Notes: generated by a model not told the origin, from the letters alone. DNA of 8,172 bases from an uncultured Thermoanaerobacteraceae bacterium (GCA_937914965.1 CALGIY010000020.1:1-8172); one strand, 5' to 3'. Positions 1 to 6,797 are shown, counted from the first letter of the stretch. Translations and numbers: made by a program.

Positions 1-2336
1 ACCATCCTCTGGATGACCCGCCGCAGCGGCCGGGCACCAAAGGTGGGGTCGTACCCCTCCTTGACCATGAGCTCCTTGGCTTTCTGGGTAAACTCCAGCT
101 GCAGCCCGAATTCTGCGATCCGCTTGCCGATAGTGTGGAGCATCAGTTCCACAATCTCCTTCATATGCTCCTCGTTCAGGGCGTGGAAGACGATGATCTC
201 ATCAACCCTGTTCAAGAACTCGGGGCGGAAGGTACGCCGCAGTTCATCGGTTACTCTGTCCTTCATAGCCTCATAGTCCAGCGCATCCTTTTGCTCCCCG
301 GATTTGAACCCCATCCTGTGTTCCCGCTGGATCAGGTTCGCCCCCACATTGGAGGTCAGGATGATCACTGTATTCCGGAAATCAACAACTCTTCCTTTGG
401 CATCGGTGAGCCGGCCGTCCTCCATCACCTGGAGCAGCACATGGAAGACATCTGGGTGCGCCTTTTCGATCTCATCAAAAAGCACAACCGAGTACGGGTG
501 CTGCCTGACAGACTCAGTCAGCTGGCCAGCCTCCTCATAGCCCACATATCCCGGAGGTGCCCCCAGCAGCCTGGAAACGGTGTGCTTCTCCATATACTCG
601 GACATGTCGAACCGCACCATAGCCTCTTCATCCCCAAAGAGAGTCTCCGCTAAGGACTTGGCCAGCTCGGTCTTCCCGACCCCGGTAGGCCCGAGGAAGA
701 TGAAGGATCCGATAGGCCGCTTGGGGTCCTTAAGCCCCGCCCGTGCTCTCCTGACCGCCCGGGATATTGCCCTGACTGCCTCATCCTGGCCGATCACCCG
801 CTGATGCAAGATCTGCTCCATCTGCAGCAGGCGTTCCGATTCATCCTCCTGCAGCCTGTTTACCGGAACCCCGGTCCAGCTGGAAACAATAGCGGCAATA
901 TCTTCATCAGTCACAATCGACTGGTCAAGTTCCTTGCGCTGTACCCAACTGCCCTTGATGCGCTCCAGTTCCTCCTGCATCTGCTGTTCCTCATCCCGCA
1001 GAGAAGCAGCCTTTTCGAACTCCTGGCTGACCACCGCGGATTCCTTTTCCTTTTGGATGAGTTCAATCTTCTCCTCAAGTTCCTTAACATCTGGAGGAGC
1101 GGTATAGGCCTTGAGCCGCACCCTGGAGGCCGCCTCATCCATCAGGTCAATAGCCTTGTCAGGAAGGAAGCGGTCTGAAATATACCGACTGGAAAGCTTT
1201 GCCGCTGCCTTGAGAGCGCTGTCGGTAATCTTCACCCGGTGGTGCGCCTCATAGCGGTCTCGAAGGCCCCTTAGAATCTCAACTGTCTCTTCCAATGTGG
1301 GTTCACCCACCGTCACCGGCTGGAAGCGGCGCTCTAAAGCTGCATCCTTTTCGATATTCTTGCGATACTCATCTAGTGTGGTGGCCCCGATACACTGCAG
1401 CTCACCCCGGGCCAGAGCCGGTTTCAAGATATTGGCGGCATCGATGGCCCCTTCAGCAGCACCTGCCCCGACAAGTGTATGCACCTCATCGATAAAGAGG
1501 ATAACATTCCCAGCGCCCCGAACCTCATCGATCACTTTCTTGAGCCTTTCCTCAAACTCACCCCGGTACTTGGTGCCCGCTACAACTGAAGAAATATCCA
1601 GGGCAACCACTCTTTTATCCACCAACATCTCAGGAATCTTGTTCTCAGCGATGCGCTGGGCAAGCCCTTCGGCAACAGCTGTCTTACCTACACCAGGCTC
1701 CCCGATCAGACAGGGATTATTCTTGGTACGCCTGCTCAAAATTTGGATGACCCTCTGGATCTCCTTGTCCCTCCCGATGACGGGATCAAGCTTTCCCTCT
1801 CGGGAGTACTGGGTCAAGTCACGCCCCAGCTCATCCAATGTCGGTGTCTGGCTGACTCGCCTAGTCATCCCGGTTTGTTGGTGGGCAGGGGACGCGGTGC
1901 TCATACCCCCGAGCATCATCAGCACCTGCCGCCGCACCTTATCCAGGGTCAGCCCCTGGCTGATCAGCACCCGGGCAGCAACTCCTTCTCCCTCCCGGAT
2001 CAATCCCAGTAAAATATGTTCTGTTCCCACATAACTGACACCCTGCCGGCGTCCCTCTTCCTGCGCCAGTTCGAGAACCTTCTTGGCACGAGGTGTCAGT
2101 CCGATCTCTTCGCCCATCCGCAGCTCTCCAGGAGCAACAATTTTCTCCACTTCCCGGCGAACCTTGTCCAGGTCCACTCCCAGCGCCTGTAGAGATCTAG
2201 CAGCGATCCCCTCGCCCTCCCGAAGCAGTCCCAGGAGGAGGTGTTCGGTACCCACAGCGGGATGCCTTAGACGCCGGGCCTCTTCCCGTGACAGAAACAG
2301 CACCTTTTGCGCCCTTTCCGTAAACCTTCCGAACAT
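1..2336 (-). CDS. clpC: ClpC, AAA+ unfoldase of the ClpCP protease (3' end off window)
   Basis: ClpC is a cytoplasmic AAA+ ATPase that unfolds substrates and passes them to ClpP. The 778 complete codons visible start at ATG 2334-2336, after AGGAGG with a 7-nt gap. Two Clp_N repeats lie at about 1-70 and 78-145, each with a GTEH motif. E31 and E106 correspond to the glutamates that bind phosphoarginine in Bacillus subtilis ClpC. D1 has Walker A GEPGVGKT (212-219, K218), pore loop KYRG (256-259) and Walker B D283-E284. A UVR-like coiled-coil segment surrounds F440, which marks ClpC rather than ClpA or ClpB. D2 has Walker A GPTGVGKT (549-556, K555), pore loop GYVGY (596-600) and Walker B D621-E622. 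The tripeptide MGF (675-677) fits the ClpP-docking loop. The family is about 810 residues, so roughly 30 are missing beyond the left edge. All motifs share one frame, so I see no frameshift. It is the last visible gene of the ctsR operon. Confidence 0.97.
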   Translation of the reverse strand, partial: MFGRFTERAQKVLFLSREEARRLRHPAVGTEHLLLGLLREGEGIAARSLQALGVDLDKVRREVEKIVAPGELRMGEEIGLTPRAKKVLELAQEEGRRQGVSYVGTEHILLGLIREGEGVAARVLISQGLTLDKVRRQVLMMLGGMSTASPAHQQTGMTRRVSQTPTLDELGRDLTQYSREGKLDPVIGRDKEIQRVIQILSRRTKNNPCLIGEPGVGKTAVAEGLAQRIAENKIPEMLVDKRVVALDISSVVAGTKYRGEFEERLKKVIDEVRGAGNVILFIDEVHTLVGAGAAEGAIDAANILKPALARGELQCIGATTLDEYRKNIEKDAALERRFQPVTVGEPTLEETVEILRGLRDRYEAHHRVKITDSALKAAAKLSSRYISDRFLPDKAIDLMDEAASRVRLKAYTAPPDVKELEEKIELIQKEKESAVVSQEFEKAASLRDEEQQMQEELERIKGSWVQRKELDQSIVTDEDIAAIVSSWTGVPVNRLQEDESERLLQMEQILHQRVIGQDEAVRAISRAVRRARAGLKDPKRPIGSFIFLGPTGVGKTELAKSLAETLFGDEEAMVRFDMSEYMEKHTVSRLLGAPPGYVGYEEAGQLTESVRQHPYSVVLFDEIEKAHPDVFHVLLQVMEDGRLTDAKGRVVDFRNTVIILTSNVGANLIQREHRMGFKSGEQKDALDYEAMKDRVTDELRRTFRPEFLNRVDEIIVFHALNEEHMKEIVELMLHTIGKRIAEFGLQLEFTQKAKELMVKEGYDPTFGARPLRRVIQRM

Positions 2337-2357
2337 GTACAGCCCTCCTTTCAAACT

Positions 2358-3419
2358 TTAAGACAGTGCCTTCCTAATAATTTCCGCTCTTTTAAAATCA
2401 CGGTTGAAAGAATCAATCTCTTTTCCGAATAGCTTCTGTAAAAATGCTGGCCTTGTTTCCACCAGCAGTTCATTGAGTTTTCTCAAGTGCACATCTCTCA
2501 GCAGCCCCATATCCAGTCCCAATCGAACATTAGATAGGTGTGCCATCGCCTCTTCTGAGCTGATGATATAGGCATTGGTCAAAATACCATAGGACCGGAA
2601 AACCAGATCCTCTAGATGGGCAAGGCTTTCTTTGCGCATCTTCTCCCTAGCCAGTTCCTCCTGCTCAATAATCTGGCGGCTGACCGAGGTAAGGTTGCCG
2701 ATGATCTCCTCCTCACTGGGCCCTAAGGTAATCTGGTTGGAAACCTGGAAGAGACTGCCTTTTGCTTCTGTCCCCTCTCCGTAAAGCCCCCGCACCACAA
2801 AACCCAGTTTGGAAAGAGCCATAAACAGCCTGCTGGCCTGATTGGTTAAGGCCATAGCGGGAAGGTGCATCATCACCGAGGCCCTCAGGCCTGTACCCAC
2901 ATTGGTTGGGCAGCAGGTCAGATAACCGTACTGCTCATCAAAAGCATAATTTAGACTGCCATCTAGAACATCATCGACCTTACTGGCAAGCTCCCAGGCC
3001 TCCTCTAGCTGTAAAGCCGGGTAGAGCACCTGAATACGCAGGTGGTCCTCTTCGTTGACCATAATGCTGACCGCCTCATCCTCGCTCAAAGCCATTCCAG
3101 ACTCTGGGCCTTCGTCATCCGCAAGCTGCGGACTGATCAAATGCTTTTCTACAAGGAGCAGCCTGTCAAGAGGTGAAAGGTTTTGCAGGGAAACAAAGTC
3201 CATCTTGCCCGAACGCTTCTGCACCTCTTCACTTGTAACAGTACCCCTAACCAGCTCCAGCACCTCTCGGCCGATTTTTTCATCCTGCAGCGGGGGGAAG
3301 GGATAATCGGTAAGGTTCCTGGCCAGCCGCACCCGACTGCTGATGACGATGGAGGCATAGGGGCCCTTCCCCTCCATCCACTTTGTATAAGGGTTTTTCA
3401 GGGCATTCTCAACTGACAT
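2358..3419 (-). CDS. mcsB: McsB, protein-arginine kinase
   Basis: McsB phosphorylates arginine side chains on misfolded or regulatory proteins, marking them for ClpC-ClpP, and inactivates CtsR. At 353 residues it is close to the family length (B. subtilis about 363). Phosphagen-kinase hallmarks are present: SSRVRLARN (27-35) for nucleotide binding, NEEDH (122-126) with the substrate-binding acidic residues, the catalytic-loop CPTNVGTGLR (170-179, Cys170 as the reactive cysteine), and GEGTEAKGS (214-222). Near the C-terminus RDFKRA (340-345) matches the RDxxRA element that forms the allosteric phosphoarginine pocket in bacterial McsB, so feedback activation is probably kept. The ATG start at 3417-3419 follows AGGAGG with a 9-nt gap. 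It begins 17 nt after the mcsA stop and ends 21 nt before clpC, consistent with co-transcription. Confidence 0.97.
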   Translation of the reverse strand: MSVENALKNPYTKWMEGKGPYASIVISSRVRLARNLTDYPFPPLQDEKIGREVLELVRGTVTSEEVQKRSGKMDFVSLQNLSPLDRLLLVEKHLISPQLADDEGPESGMALSEDEAVSIMVNEEDHLRIQVLYPALQLEEAWELASKVDDVLDGSLNYAFDEQYGYLTCCPTNVGTGLRASVMMHLPAMALTNQASRLFMALSKLGFVVRGLYGEGTEAKGSLFQVSNQITLGPSEEEIIGNLTSVSRQIIEQEELAREKMRKESLAHLEDLVFRSYGILTNAYIISSEEAMAHLSNVRLGLDMGLLRDVHLRKLNELLVETRPAFLQKLFGKEIDSFNRDFKRAEIIRKALS

Positions 3420-3436
3420 CTACCATCGCCTCCTGA

Positions 3437-3943
3437 TCACTGGATTTGTTGTTCCATGGAACGGATCTTGTCTCTCAGTTCAGCAGCTTTCTCATAAGCC
3501 TCTTCCCGTACTGCCTGCCGCAGCCTGACTGTCAACTTCTCGATCTCCCGCTTGACACCCAGCTTTCCCCCGGCCCTCTTGGGAACCTTTCCGGTATGCT
3601 GAGTGGTTCCCTGTACCCTCCGGAGCAGGGGTTCCAACCCCTCACCGAAAGTACGGTAGCATTGGCTGCAGCCAAACCTCCCAATTTCACCGAACTGGCT
3701 CAAACTCAGCCCACAGTTGGGACACTTGGGAGAAGCCACAGGCTCCATATGAAATGACGGCTCATCCAGAATTCCTGCCAGAAACTTGTGTATGGAAAAA
3801 CTGGGCTCAAAGTCGATTGGTAAGACAAGCTCCTGGTGATGCTGGGCGCACTCGGAACACAAGTGCAGCTCTGATTTCACATTATTGACAATCCTCGTCA
3901 GGTGTACTGTTGCAGGCCTCTTTTGACATTCCTGACAAAACAT
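3437..3943 (-). CDS. mcsA: McsA, zinc-binding activator of the McsB kinase
   Basis: McsA binds and activates McsB and helps to relieve CtsR repression. With the ATG start at 3941-3943 it has 168 residues. Four CxxC pairs are visible: C3/C6, C29/C32, C74/C77 and C92/C95, enough for two treble-clef-like zinc sites. A UVR domain occupies about 134-168, with the typical YEKAAELRDKI core; ClpC carries the same type of segment. The N-terminus MFCQECQKRPATVHLT matches known McsA starts. An in-frame TTG six codons upstream (3959-3961) is rejected as the start because it sits against the ribosome binding site AAAGGGGTGG (3949-3958), which is properly spaced for the ATG. Second gene of the operon. Confidence 0.95.
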   Translation of the reverse strand: MFCQECQKRPATVHLTRIVNNVKSELHLCSECAQHHQELVLPIDFEPSFSIHKFLAGILDEPSFHMEPVASPKCPNCGLSLSQFGEIGRFGCSQCYRTFGEGLEPLLRRVQGTTQHTGKVPKRAGGKLGVKREIEKLTVRLRQAVREEAYEKAAELRDKIRSMEQQIQ

Positions 3944-3948
3944 CAAAG

Positions 3949-3958
3949 CCACCCCTTT
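3949..3958 (-). promoter_or_regulatory. Ribosome binding site that fixes the mcsA start
   Basis: On the minus strand AAAGGGGTGG ends 5 nt before ATG 3943. An alternative in-frame TTG (3961-3959) lies immediately upstream of this purine run and would have no Shine-Dalgarno of its own, so the shorter 168-residue McsA is preferred. Confidence 0.7.
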
Positions 3959-4001
3959 CAAAAATTTCTATCCTCAAGTCGTTTGCAGTAAACCCATCAA
4001 A

Positions 4002-4457
4002 TCAGCGGTGAAAAAGTCCTTCCTGAGCCAGAGCCCTCAATATCTCCAGCAGCAATTTCCCACCCTCTTCCCCTGGGAAGTTATTCTCCAGCACCTCCAG
4101 AGCTGTACCCAGGATCAGAAACTCCCGTTTGGTAAGGAGACCACCTCGGGCCAGGGCATAAAGAGTACCCCGGGCATCATCCTCTTTTTTTTCCACCTTG
4201 GGCTCAACGAAAACAGTTTCAGGAGCTGTGAACAAACTGCAGATCCTGATAAATCCCCCACCGCCGCGGCGGCTCTGCACCAGATAGCCACGCCGCATAT
4301 TGAAGCGAGTGTTGAGGACATAAGTGATCTGAGAGGGAACACAGTCAAAAAATGCAGCGATTTCCTTCCTGCTCAACTCAATCCAGCCATCCGGGCTTTC
4401 ACGCAGCAAGGACTTGAGGTAGGATTCGATTTCACTGACCAAAGACTTGTACTCCAT
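4002..4457 (-). CDS. ctsR: CtsR, transcriptional repressor of class III heat-shock genes
   Basis: CtsR is a dimeric winged-helix repressor that binds a direct heptad repeat of the form (A/G)GTCAAA-NAN-(A/G)GTCAAA upstream of clp genes and releases it on heat or protein stress. The 151 residues match the family length (B. subtilis 154). The helix-turn-helix covers about 29-51 (SRKEIAAFFDCVPSQITYVL), followed by NTRF and GYLVQSRRGGGGFIRI. The glycine-rich wing RGGGG (64-68) is the DNA-contacting, heat-sensing loop. The C-terminal half (about 95-151) is the dimerisation and McsB/ClpC-interaction region. The start is ATG 4455-4457, after AGGAG with a rather long 10-nt gap; no better in-frame start is seen. 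It is the first gene of the operon, and two matching operators lie at its promoter, indicating autoregulation. Confidence 0.96.
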   Translation of the reverse strand: MEYKSLVSEIESYLKSLLRESPDGWIELSRKEIAAFFDCVPSQITYVLNTRFNMRRGYLVQSRRGGGGFIRICSLFTAPETVFVEPKVEKKEDDARGTLYALARGGLLTKREFLILGTALEVLENNFPGEEGGKLLLEILRALAQEGLFHR

Positions 4458-4484
4458 CCAACATGCACTCCTGTGATTTTTTAT

Positions 4485-4629
4485 AAACAGGGTCCATTCG
4501 TGCGGCTGATAATGCTTGAGTCTTCCATATCTAGCGTTTGAGGTATGATTACAGTTCGGCTGTATCAGCTGGTCTGACAGTTATAGAAGTCATCCTTCGA
4601 TCACTTGAGTGATTGAATGGACCCCGTTT
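4485..4629 (-). promoter_or_regulatory. Structured 5' leader of the ctsR operon, closed by a 15-bp stem
   Basis: Positions 4485-4499 and 4615-4629 are inverted repeats matching at 14 of 15 positions. In the minus-strand transcript the one exception (4489 with 4625) becomes a U-G wobble, so all 15 positions pair; on the plus strand it would be an A-C mismatch. The stem encloses 115 nt with several smaller hairpins: 4600-4613 (5 bp, 4-nt loop), 4586-4598 (4 bp), and 4560-4580 (7 bp with a 2-nt bulge). The last competes with 4550-4564 (5 bp) and with pairing of 4505-4511 to 4563-4569. The 3' arm ends about 11 nt before the ctsR Shine-Dalgarno. I do not recognise a known riboswitch or T-box. A thermosensor, an attenuator or a protein-bound leader are all possible; no function is shown. 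Confidence 0.5.
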
Positions 4630-4643
4630 GACTATGGTTGACC
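4627..4643 (-). promoter_or_regulatory. CtsR operator 2 (downstream copy)
   Basis: Read on the minus strand, heptads GGTCAAC (4643-4637) and AGTCAAA (4633-4627) are separated by CAT. This fits the CtsR consensus (A/G)GTCAAA-NAN-(A/G)GTCAAA with one mismatch. It lies one base downstream of operator 1, at about +16 to +32 from the predicted start site, and overlaps the 5' arm of the leader stem by three bases. Confidence 0.75.
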
Positions 4644-4644
4644 T

Positions 4645-4661
4645 TTTGACCTTCCTTGACT
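4645..4661 (-). promoter_or_regulatory. CtsR operator 1
   Basis: Read on the minus strand, heptads AGTCAAG (4661-4655) and GGTCAAA (4651-4645) are separated by GAA, which fits the CtsR consensus with one mismatch (A to G at position 7 of the first heptad). It begins 3 nt after the -10 box and covers the predicted transcription start near 4658, an ideal position for repression. Confidence 0.85.
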
Positions 4662-4664
4662 ATT

Positions 4665-4693
4665 ATTATAGCCAACACTGCCAGAAATGTCAA
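4665..4693 (-). promoter_or_regulatory. Sigma-A promoter of the ctsR-mcsA-mcsB-clpC operon
   Basis: On the minus strand a perfect -35 TTGACA (4693-4688), a 17-nt spacer and a perfect -10 TATAAT (4670-4665) point toward ctsR. The start site is predicted near 4658, giving a leader of about 200 nt. Being a consensus promoter, it would be strong unless held down by CtsR. Confidence 0.9.
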
Positions 4694-4804
4694 AAGCCGA
4701 TTCTGCTTTATTTTCTCCCTGAAATCACGAAAATAAACAGTATTCCATAGAAAAATACGCAATTGAGGAAAATTATGAGAGATATCTTTTGGAAGGTATT
4801 AAAG

Positions 4805-4838
4805 TATAATTTCTCGGTTTTTGAGACAACCTGAGAAA
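4805..4838 (+). promoter_or_regulatory. Possible -10 box and inverted repeat before the thiamine-binding gene
   Basis: TATAAT occurs at 4805-4810, but no good -35 box or TG extension is seen at the right distance, so the promoter is tentative. It runs into an imperfect inverted repeat: 4810-4819 pairs with 4828-4838 over 10 bp with one bulged T (4832) and an 8-nt loop. Neither strand has a clear T-run after the stem, so I do not call a terminator. It may be an operator-like dyad or a leader hairpin. Confidence 0.3.
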
Positions 4839-4858
4839 AAAACTAGGGAGGTCATTAT

Positions 4859-5155
4859 ATGCCATTACTTGGAATCAGCCTGATCCCTGTCGGCACCAAA
4901 TCAGCAAGTTTCAGTTCCTCTATAACCGGTGCGGTCCGCACCATCGAAAATAGTGGGCTTAAATACCAGGTCACCCCGACAGAAACAATCATTGAGGGAG
5001 AGCTCGATGAACTGCTGGAAGTGGCCAAAGAAATACACCAAAACGCCCTGGCCGGCGCTAACCGAGTGGTCACCAACATCACCATTGATGACCGGAAAGA
5101 TAAACAGATCGACATGCAGGATCAAGTAAATATAGTCACCCAATCACTGCGGTGA
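4859..5155 (+). CDS. MTH1187-family thiamine-binding protein (DUF77 / YqgV-like)
   Basis: This 98-residue cytoplasmic protein belongs to the small ferredoxin-like-fold family that includes MTH1187 and B. subtilis YqgV, whose members bind thiamine; the physiological role is still unclear (carrier, sensor or salvage partner). The full family pattern is visible: an N-terminal strand with ISLIPVGT (6-13), a helix with SITGAVRTIENSGLKY (21-36), VTPTETIIEGELDELLEV (38-55), a second helix, and the closing strand RVVTNITIDDRKDK (69-82). Length is typical. The ATG start follows AGGGAGG (4845-4851) with a 7-nt gap. It is transcribed away from ctsR and its stop lies inside the end of the convergent SEC-C gene. 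No thiamine transport or synthesis gene is adjacent, so context does not sharpen the function. Confidence 0.9.
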   Translation: MPLLGISLIPVGTKSASFSSSITGAVRTIENSGLKYQVTPTETIIEGELDELLEVAKEIHQNALAGANRVVTNITIDDRKDKQIDMQDQVNIVTQSLR

Positions 5156-6508
5156 ATTTGACTCTTGCATATCACTCAGCACTGCGCGCGCCAAATTAAC
5201 TATCTCTTGCTCATGAAGATCGGCCTGCCCTCGCGCCTGCTCACCTAAAGAAATAAAGACATCCCGCACATGGGCAGCCTCTTCATTCATGTCCTGAGAC
5301 TCCAGGTAATCTGCGTAACGTTCGATCAGCTCCTGATTGCAGTAATCGCGCAAAGAGCTGAACTCAAGGTCGGCATCGGGGATTATCCGGGGGAATTCAC
5401 TCAAGTGGATGCAGATGCACCTCAGATAGAGGAATTTGAGGATGTTGATCTGTCTGGTGTCTTTTAAATAAACAAGGAACGTCAATAAACTGTTGAGCGA
5501 ACTTCTAAACTCATTATCCTGGCTTTCCAAAACAGCCTCATCCAAAGCCCTGGTGATCTCCGGGAAAAAGTAGTGATACTCCCCACCCGCAAAGAGTGTC
5601 TCCTCCAGCGGCGGCAGCTTCTCCCCAGCTTCCTGGGAAAATGCCGTGGACATGCTGTCTGTAAGTTTGGAAATTACGGCATAAGTCCCCTCAAAAACAG
5701 CATAAAGGGGGACATTGATAGGCAGCTCTCCCTGGGCAACTGCCCTTATCGCTGGGTTAATATCTTTTGAAATCCCATCTGACAGCATCTGCTCATAAAC
5801 CGGGTATTTCCGGAAAAGCAAGTGCATCTCCTCATATACTTCATACTGGTCTTCGTCCCCATGACTCTCTAAGATCTGATCAGCTTCCTCACCCGCTGCT
5901 ACCAGCTCGCTCCTGGTCTTGTGCAGGACCGAGTATAAAAAGATACTGCGGGTATCATCAATAACCAGCCAACCGAGAGCGATCAAAAGGGTTTTCAGCT
6001 CATCTTCGGTATAATCATCATAAAGAAGAGACCTGCCAATAGAATCCGCCGCCTCAACGATAAAAAACCGCCCCTCAGGACCGTTCAAGATTTTTACAAC
6101 CTCATCATCAACCTCGTAAATTTCCGCATCATCGCCGGAATCGAACTGCCACAAAGGGATCCTGATGTGCCTTAACTGCGCTTTCTCCAAAAGCACCTGA
6201 AAAGCGAGGGATAACCCCTGCAGTGCCCCCTCATCTCGAATGTCCCGTACCCGCTCCTCTTCCTCCCAGGCCTTACTGAGCATCGCGCCCAAAAATTCCG
6301 GAGCAGGCATATGTCCACCCTCTGCCTGCAGCCCACACAAAAACCCCAGAGTCTCAATCACCTCAAGACCCTCCGCAGTAAAGTCCGCCCCCACCACCTG
6401 GCTGATACAGCGGACAGCATCCTCAACCCGTGTCTGGCAGCACTTCTTAAACTTCCGCCCACTCTCACAGGGGCAGTTGGAGTTTCGCTCGATTTGGAAG
6501 ATTTTCAT
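5144..6508 (-). CDS. SEC-C zinc-motif protein of unknown function
   Basis: This 454-residue protein starts with a SEC-C motif: C12-x-C14, eight residues, then C23-C24 (NCPCESGRKFKKCC). The motif, first known from the C-terminus of SecA, binds one zinc ion and occurs in many otherwise unrelated proteins, where it often mediates protein or ribosome contacts. The rest (about 30-454) is acidic and probably mostly helical, with no signal peptide or clear membrane segment; I recognise no second domain. A stretch with several aromatic and Cys residues lies near 365-390 (YLRCICIHLSEF). The start is ATG 6506-6508 after a perfect AGGAGGT with a 6-nt gap. It is monocistronic as far as seen. Its last 12 nt overlap the convergent thiamine-binding gene. 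It is not SecA: no helicase motifs are present. SEC-C is secure; function is unknown. Confidence 0.85.
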   Translation of the reverse strand: MKIFQIERNSNCPCESGRKFKKCCQTRVEDAVRCISQVVGADFTAEGLEVIETLGFLCGLQAEGGHMPAPEFLGAMLSKAWEEEERVRDIRDEGALQGLSLAFQVLLEKAQLRHIRIPLWQFDSGDDAEIYEVDDEVVKILNGPEGRFFIVEAADSIGRSLLYDDYTEDELKTLLIALGWLVIDDTRSIFLYSVLHKTRSELVAAGEEADQILESHGDEDQYEVYEEMHLLFRKYPVYEQMLSDGISKDINPAIRAVAQGELPINVPLYAVFEGTYAVISKLTDSMSTAFSQEAGEKLPPLEETLFAGGEYHYFFPEITRALDEAVLESQDNEFRSSLNSLLTFLVYLKDTRQINILKFLYLRCICIHLSEFPRIIPDADLEFSSLRDYCNQELIERYADYLESQDMNEEAAHVRDVFISLGEQARGQADLHEQEIVNLARAVLSDMQESNSPQ

Positions 6509-6520
6509 GGAGGACCTCCT
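6509..6520 (-). promoter_or_regulatory. Self-complementary ribosome binding site of the SEC-C gene
   Basis: On the minus strand the sequence before ATG 6508 is AGGAGG-TCCTCC. The full Shine-Dalgarno (6520-6515) is followed at once by a copy of its own complement, so the spacer resembles the anti-Shine-Dalgarno end of 16S rRNA. A tight hairpin is sterically unlikely with a one-base centre, but pairing between two transcripts or a shifted weak hairpin is possible. Confidence 0.55.
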
Positions 6521-6542
6521 CTAAAAAACAGTTCTTACATAT

Positions 6543-6586
6543 AAACATACCAGTGGAAACGGGAAACCAGGTATGCTGGTACGTTT
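6543..6586 (-). repeat. Inverted repeat (11-bp stem) in the SEC-C gene leader
   Basis: Positions 6543-6553 and 6576-6586 are inverted repeats: ten Watson-Crick pairs plus one position (6547 with 6582) that is a U-G wobble in the minus-strand transcript. The loop is 22 nt. An alternative 6-bp pairing (6546-6551 with 6570-6575) uses part of the same arm. The stem lies about 23 nt upstream of the Shine-Dalgarno, and the arm is followed by TATA in the sense direction. No T-run immediately follows, so it is not a convincing terminator. Confidence 0.5.
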
Positions 6587-6668
6587 CCTCTTATTAATCT
6601 TCCCTGGCTGCTGAATGTCAGTCAAGCATTCCTTTTATTTTGGTTTCAGGCACTATCCGTACTGTTAT

Positions 6669-6677
6669 ATTATACCA
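6669..6677 (-). promoter_or_regulatory. Possible extended -10 promoter of the SEC-C gene
   Basis: On the minus strand TGG-TATAAT (6677-6669) is a perfect extended -10 element facing the SEC-C gene. There is no good -35 box at 16-18 nt, which extended -10 promoters can tolerate. A start near 6662 would give a leader of about 150 nt that includes the 6543-6586 stem. Confidence 0.45.
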
Positions 6678-6797
6678 TTACAACCCCCTACTTCGATATT
6701 TATTCTTTTTTATCCTCCCTGGTCTAGGAAAAAGGTCTAATATGTTTCACTTTTAGAGGAATTTTTGATCTGATGATGAATATATGTTTTACAGGAA

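Larger units (their letters stand above)
4458..4858. other. Divergent intergenic region between ctsR and the thiamine-binding gene
   Basis: This 401-nt region has no coding gene. From left to right it holds the ctsR ribosome binding site, a structured ctsR leader closed by a 15-bp inverted repeat (4485-4629), two CtsR operators (4627-4661), the ctsR promoter (4665-4693), an AT-rich stretch without clear signals (about 4700-4800), a possible -10 box for the plus-strand gene (4805-4810), an inverted repeat (4810-4838) and a strong ribosome binding site AGGGAGG (4845-4851). Confidence 0.85.

Noticed and set aside
135..653. 172-codon open frame on the plus strand
   Set aside because: Antisense to the ClpC D2 ATPase domain (pore loop and Walker B); no ribosome binding site and no recognisable domain.
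1297..2034. 245-codon open frame on the plus strand
   Set aside because: It lies wholly antisense to the conserved ClpC D1 and N-domain coding sequence; its low-complexity Ser/Pro/Arg-rich product resembles no family, which is typical of shadow frames in GC-richer genes.
3437..3961. Longer McsA starting at TTG 3961
   Set aside because: The TTG adjoins the ribosome binding site used by ATG 3943, and the family N-terminus begins at MFCQEC.
4485..4629. Miniature inverted-repeat transposable element
   Set aside because: The 15-bp terminal inverted repeats would fit, but flanking bases (TAT on the left, GAC on the right) show no target-site duplication, and the right end overlaps a CtsR operator; an RNA leader explains the layout better. 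A remnant cannot be fully excluded.
4458..4658. T-box or known riboswitch in the ctsR leader
   Set aside because: No T-box GGUGGNACCGCG-type sequence and no core of a riboswitch class I know is present; downstream genes are heat-shock genes, not metabolic ones.
4810..4838. Intrinsic terminator
   Set aside because: The stem is imperfect and AT-rich, and neither strand has a proper T-run after it; no gene clearly needs a terminator here.
4458..4858. CIRCE element (HrcA operator)
   Set aside because: The TTAGCACTC-N9-GAGTGCTAA inverted repeat is absent; the sites present are CtsR-type direct heptads.
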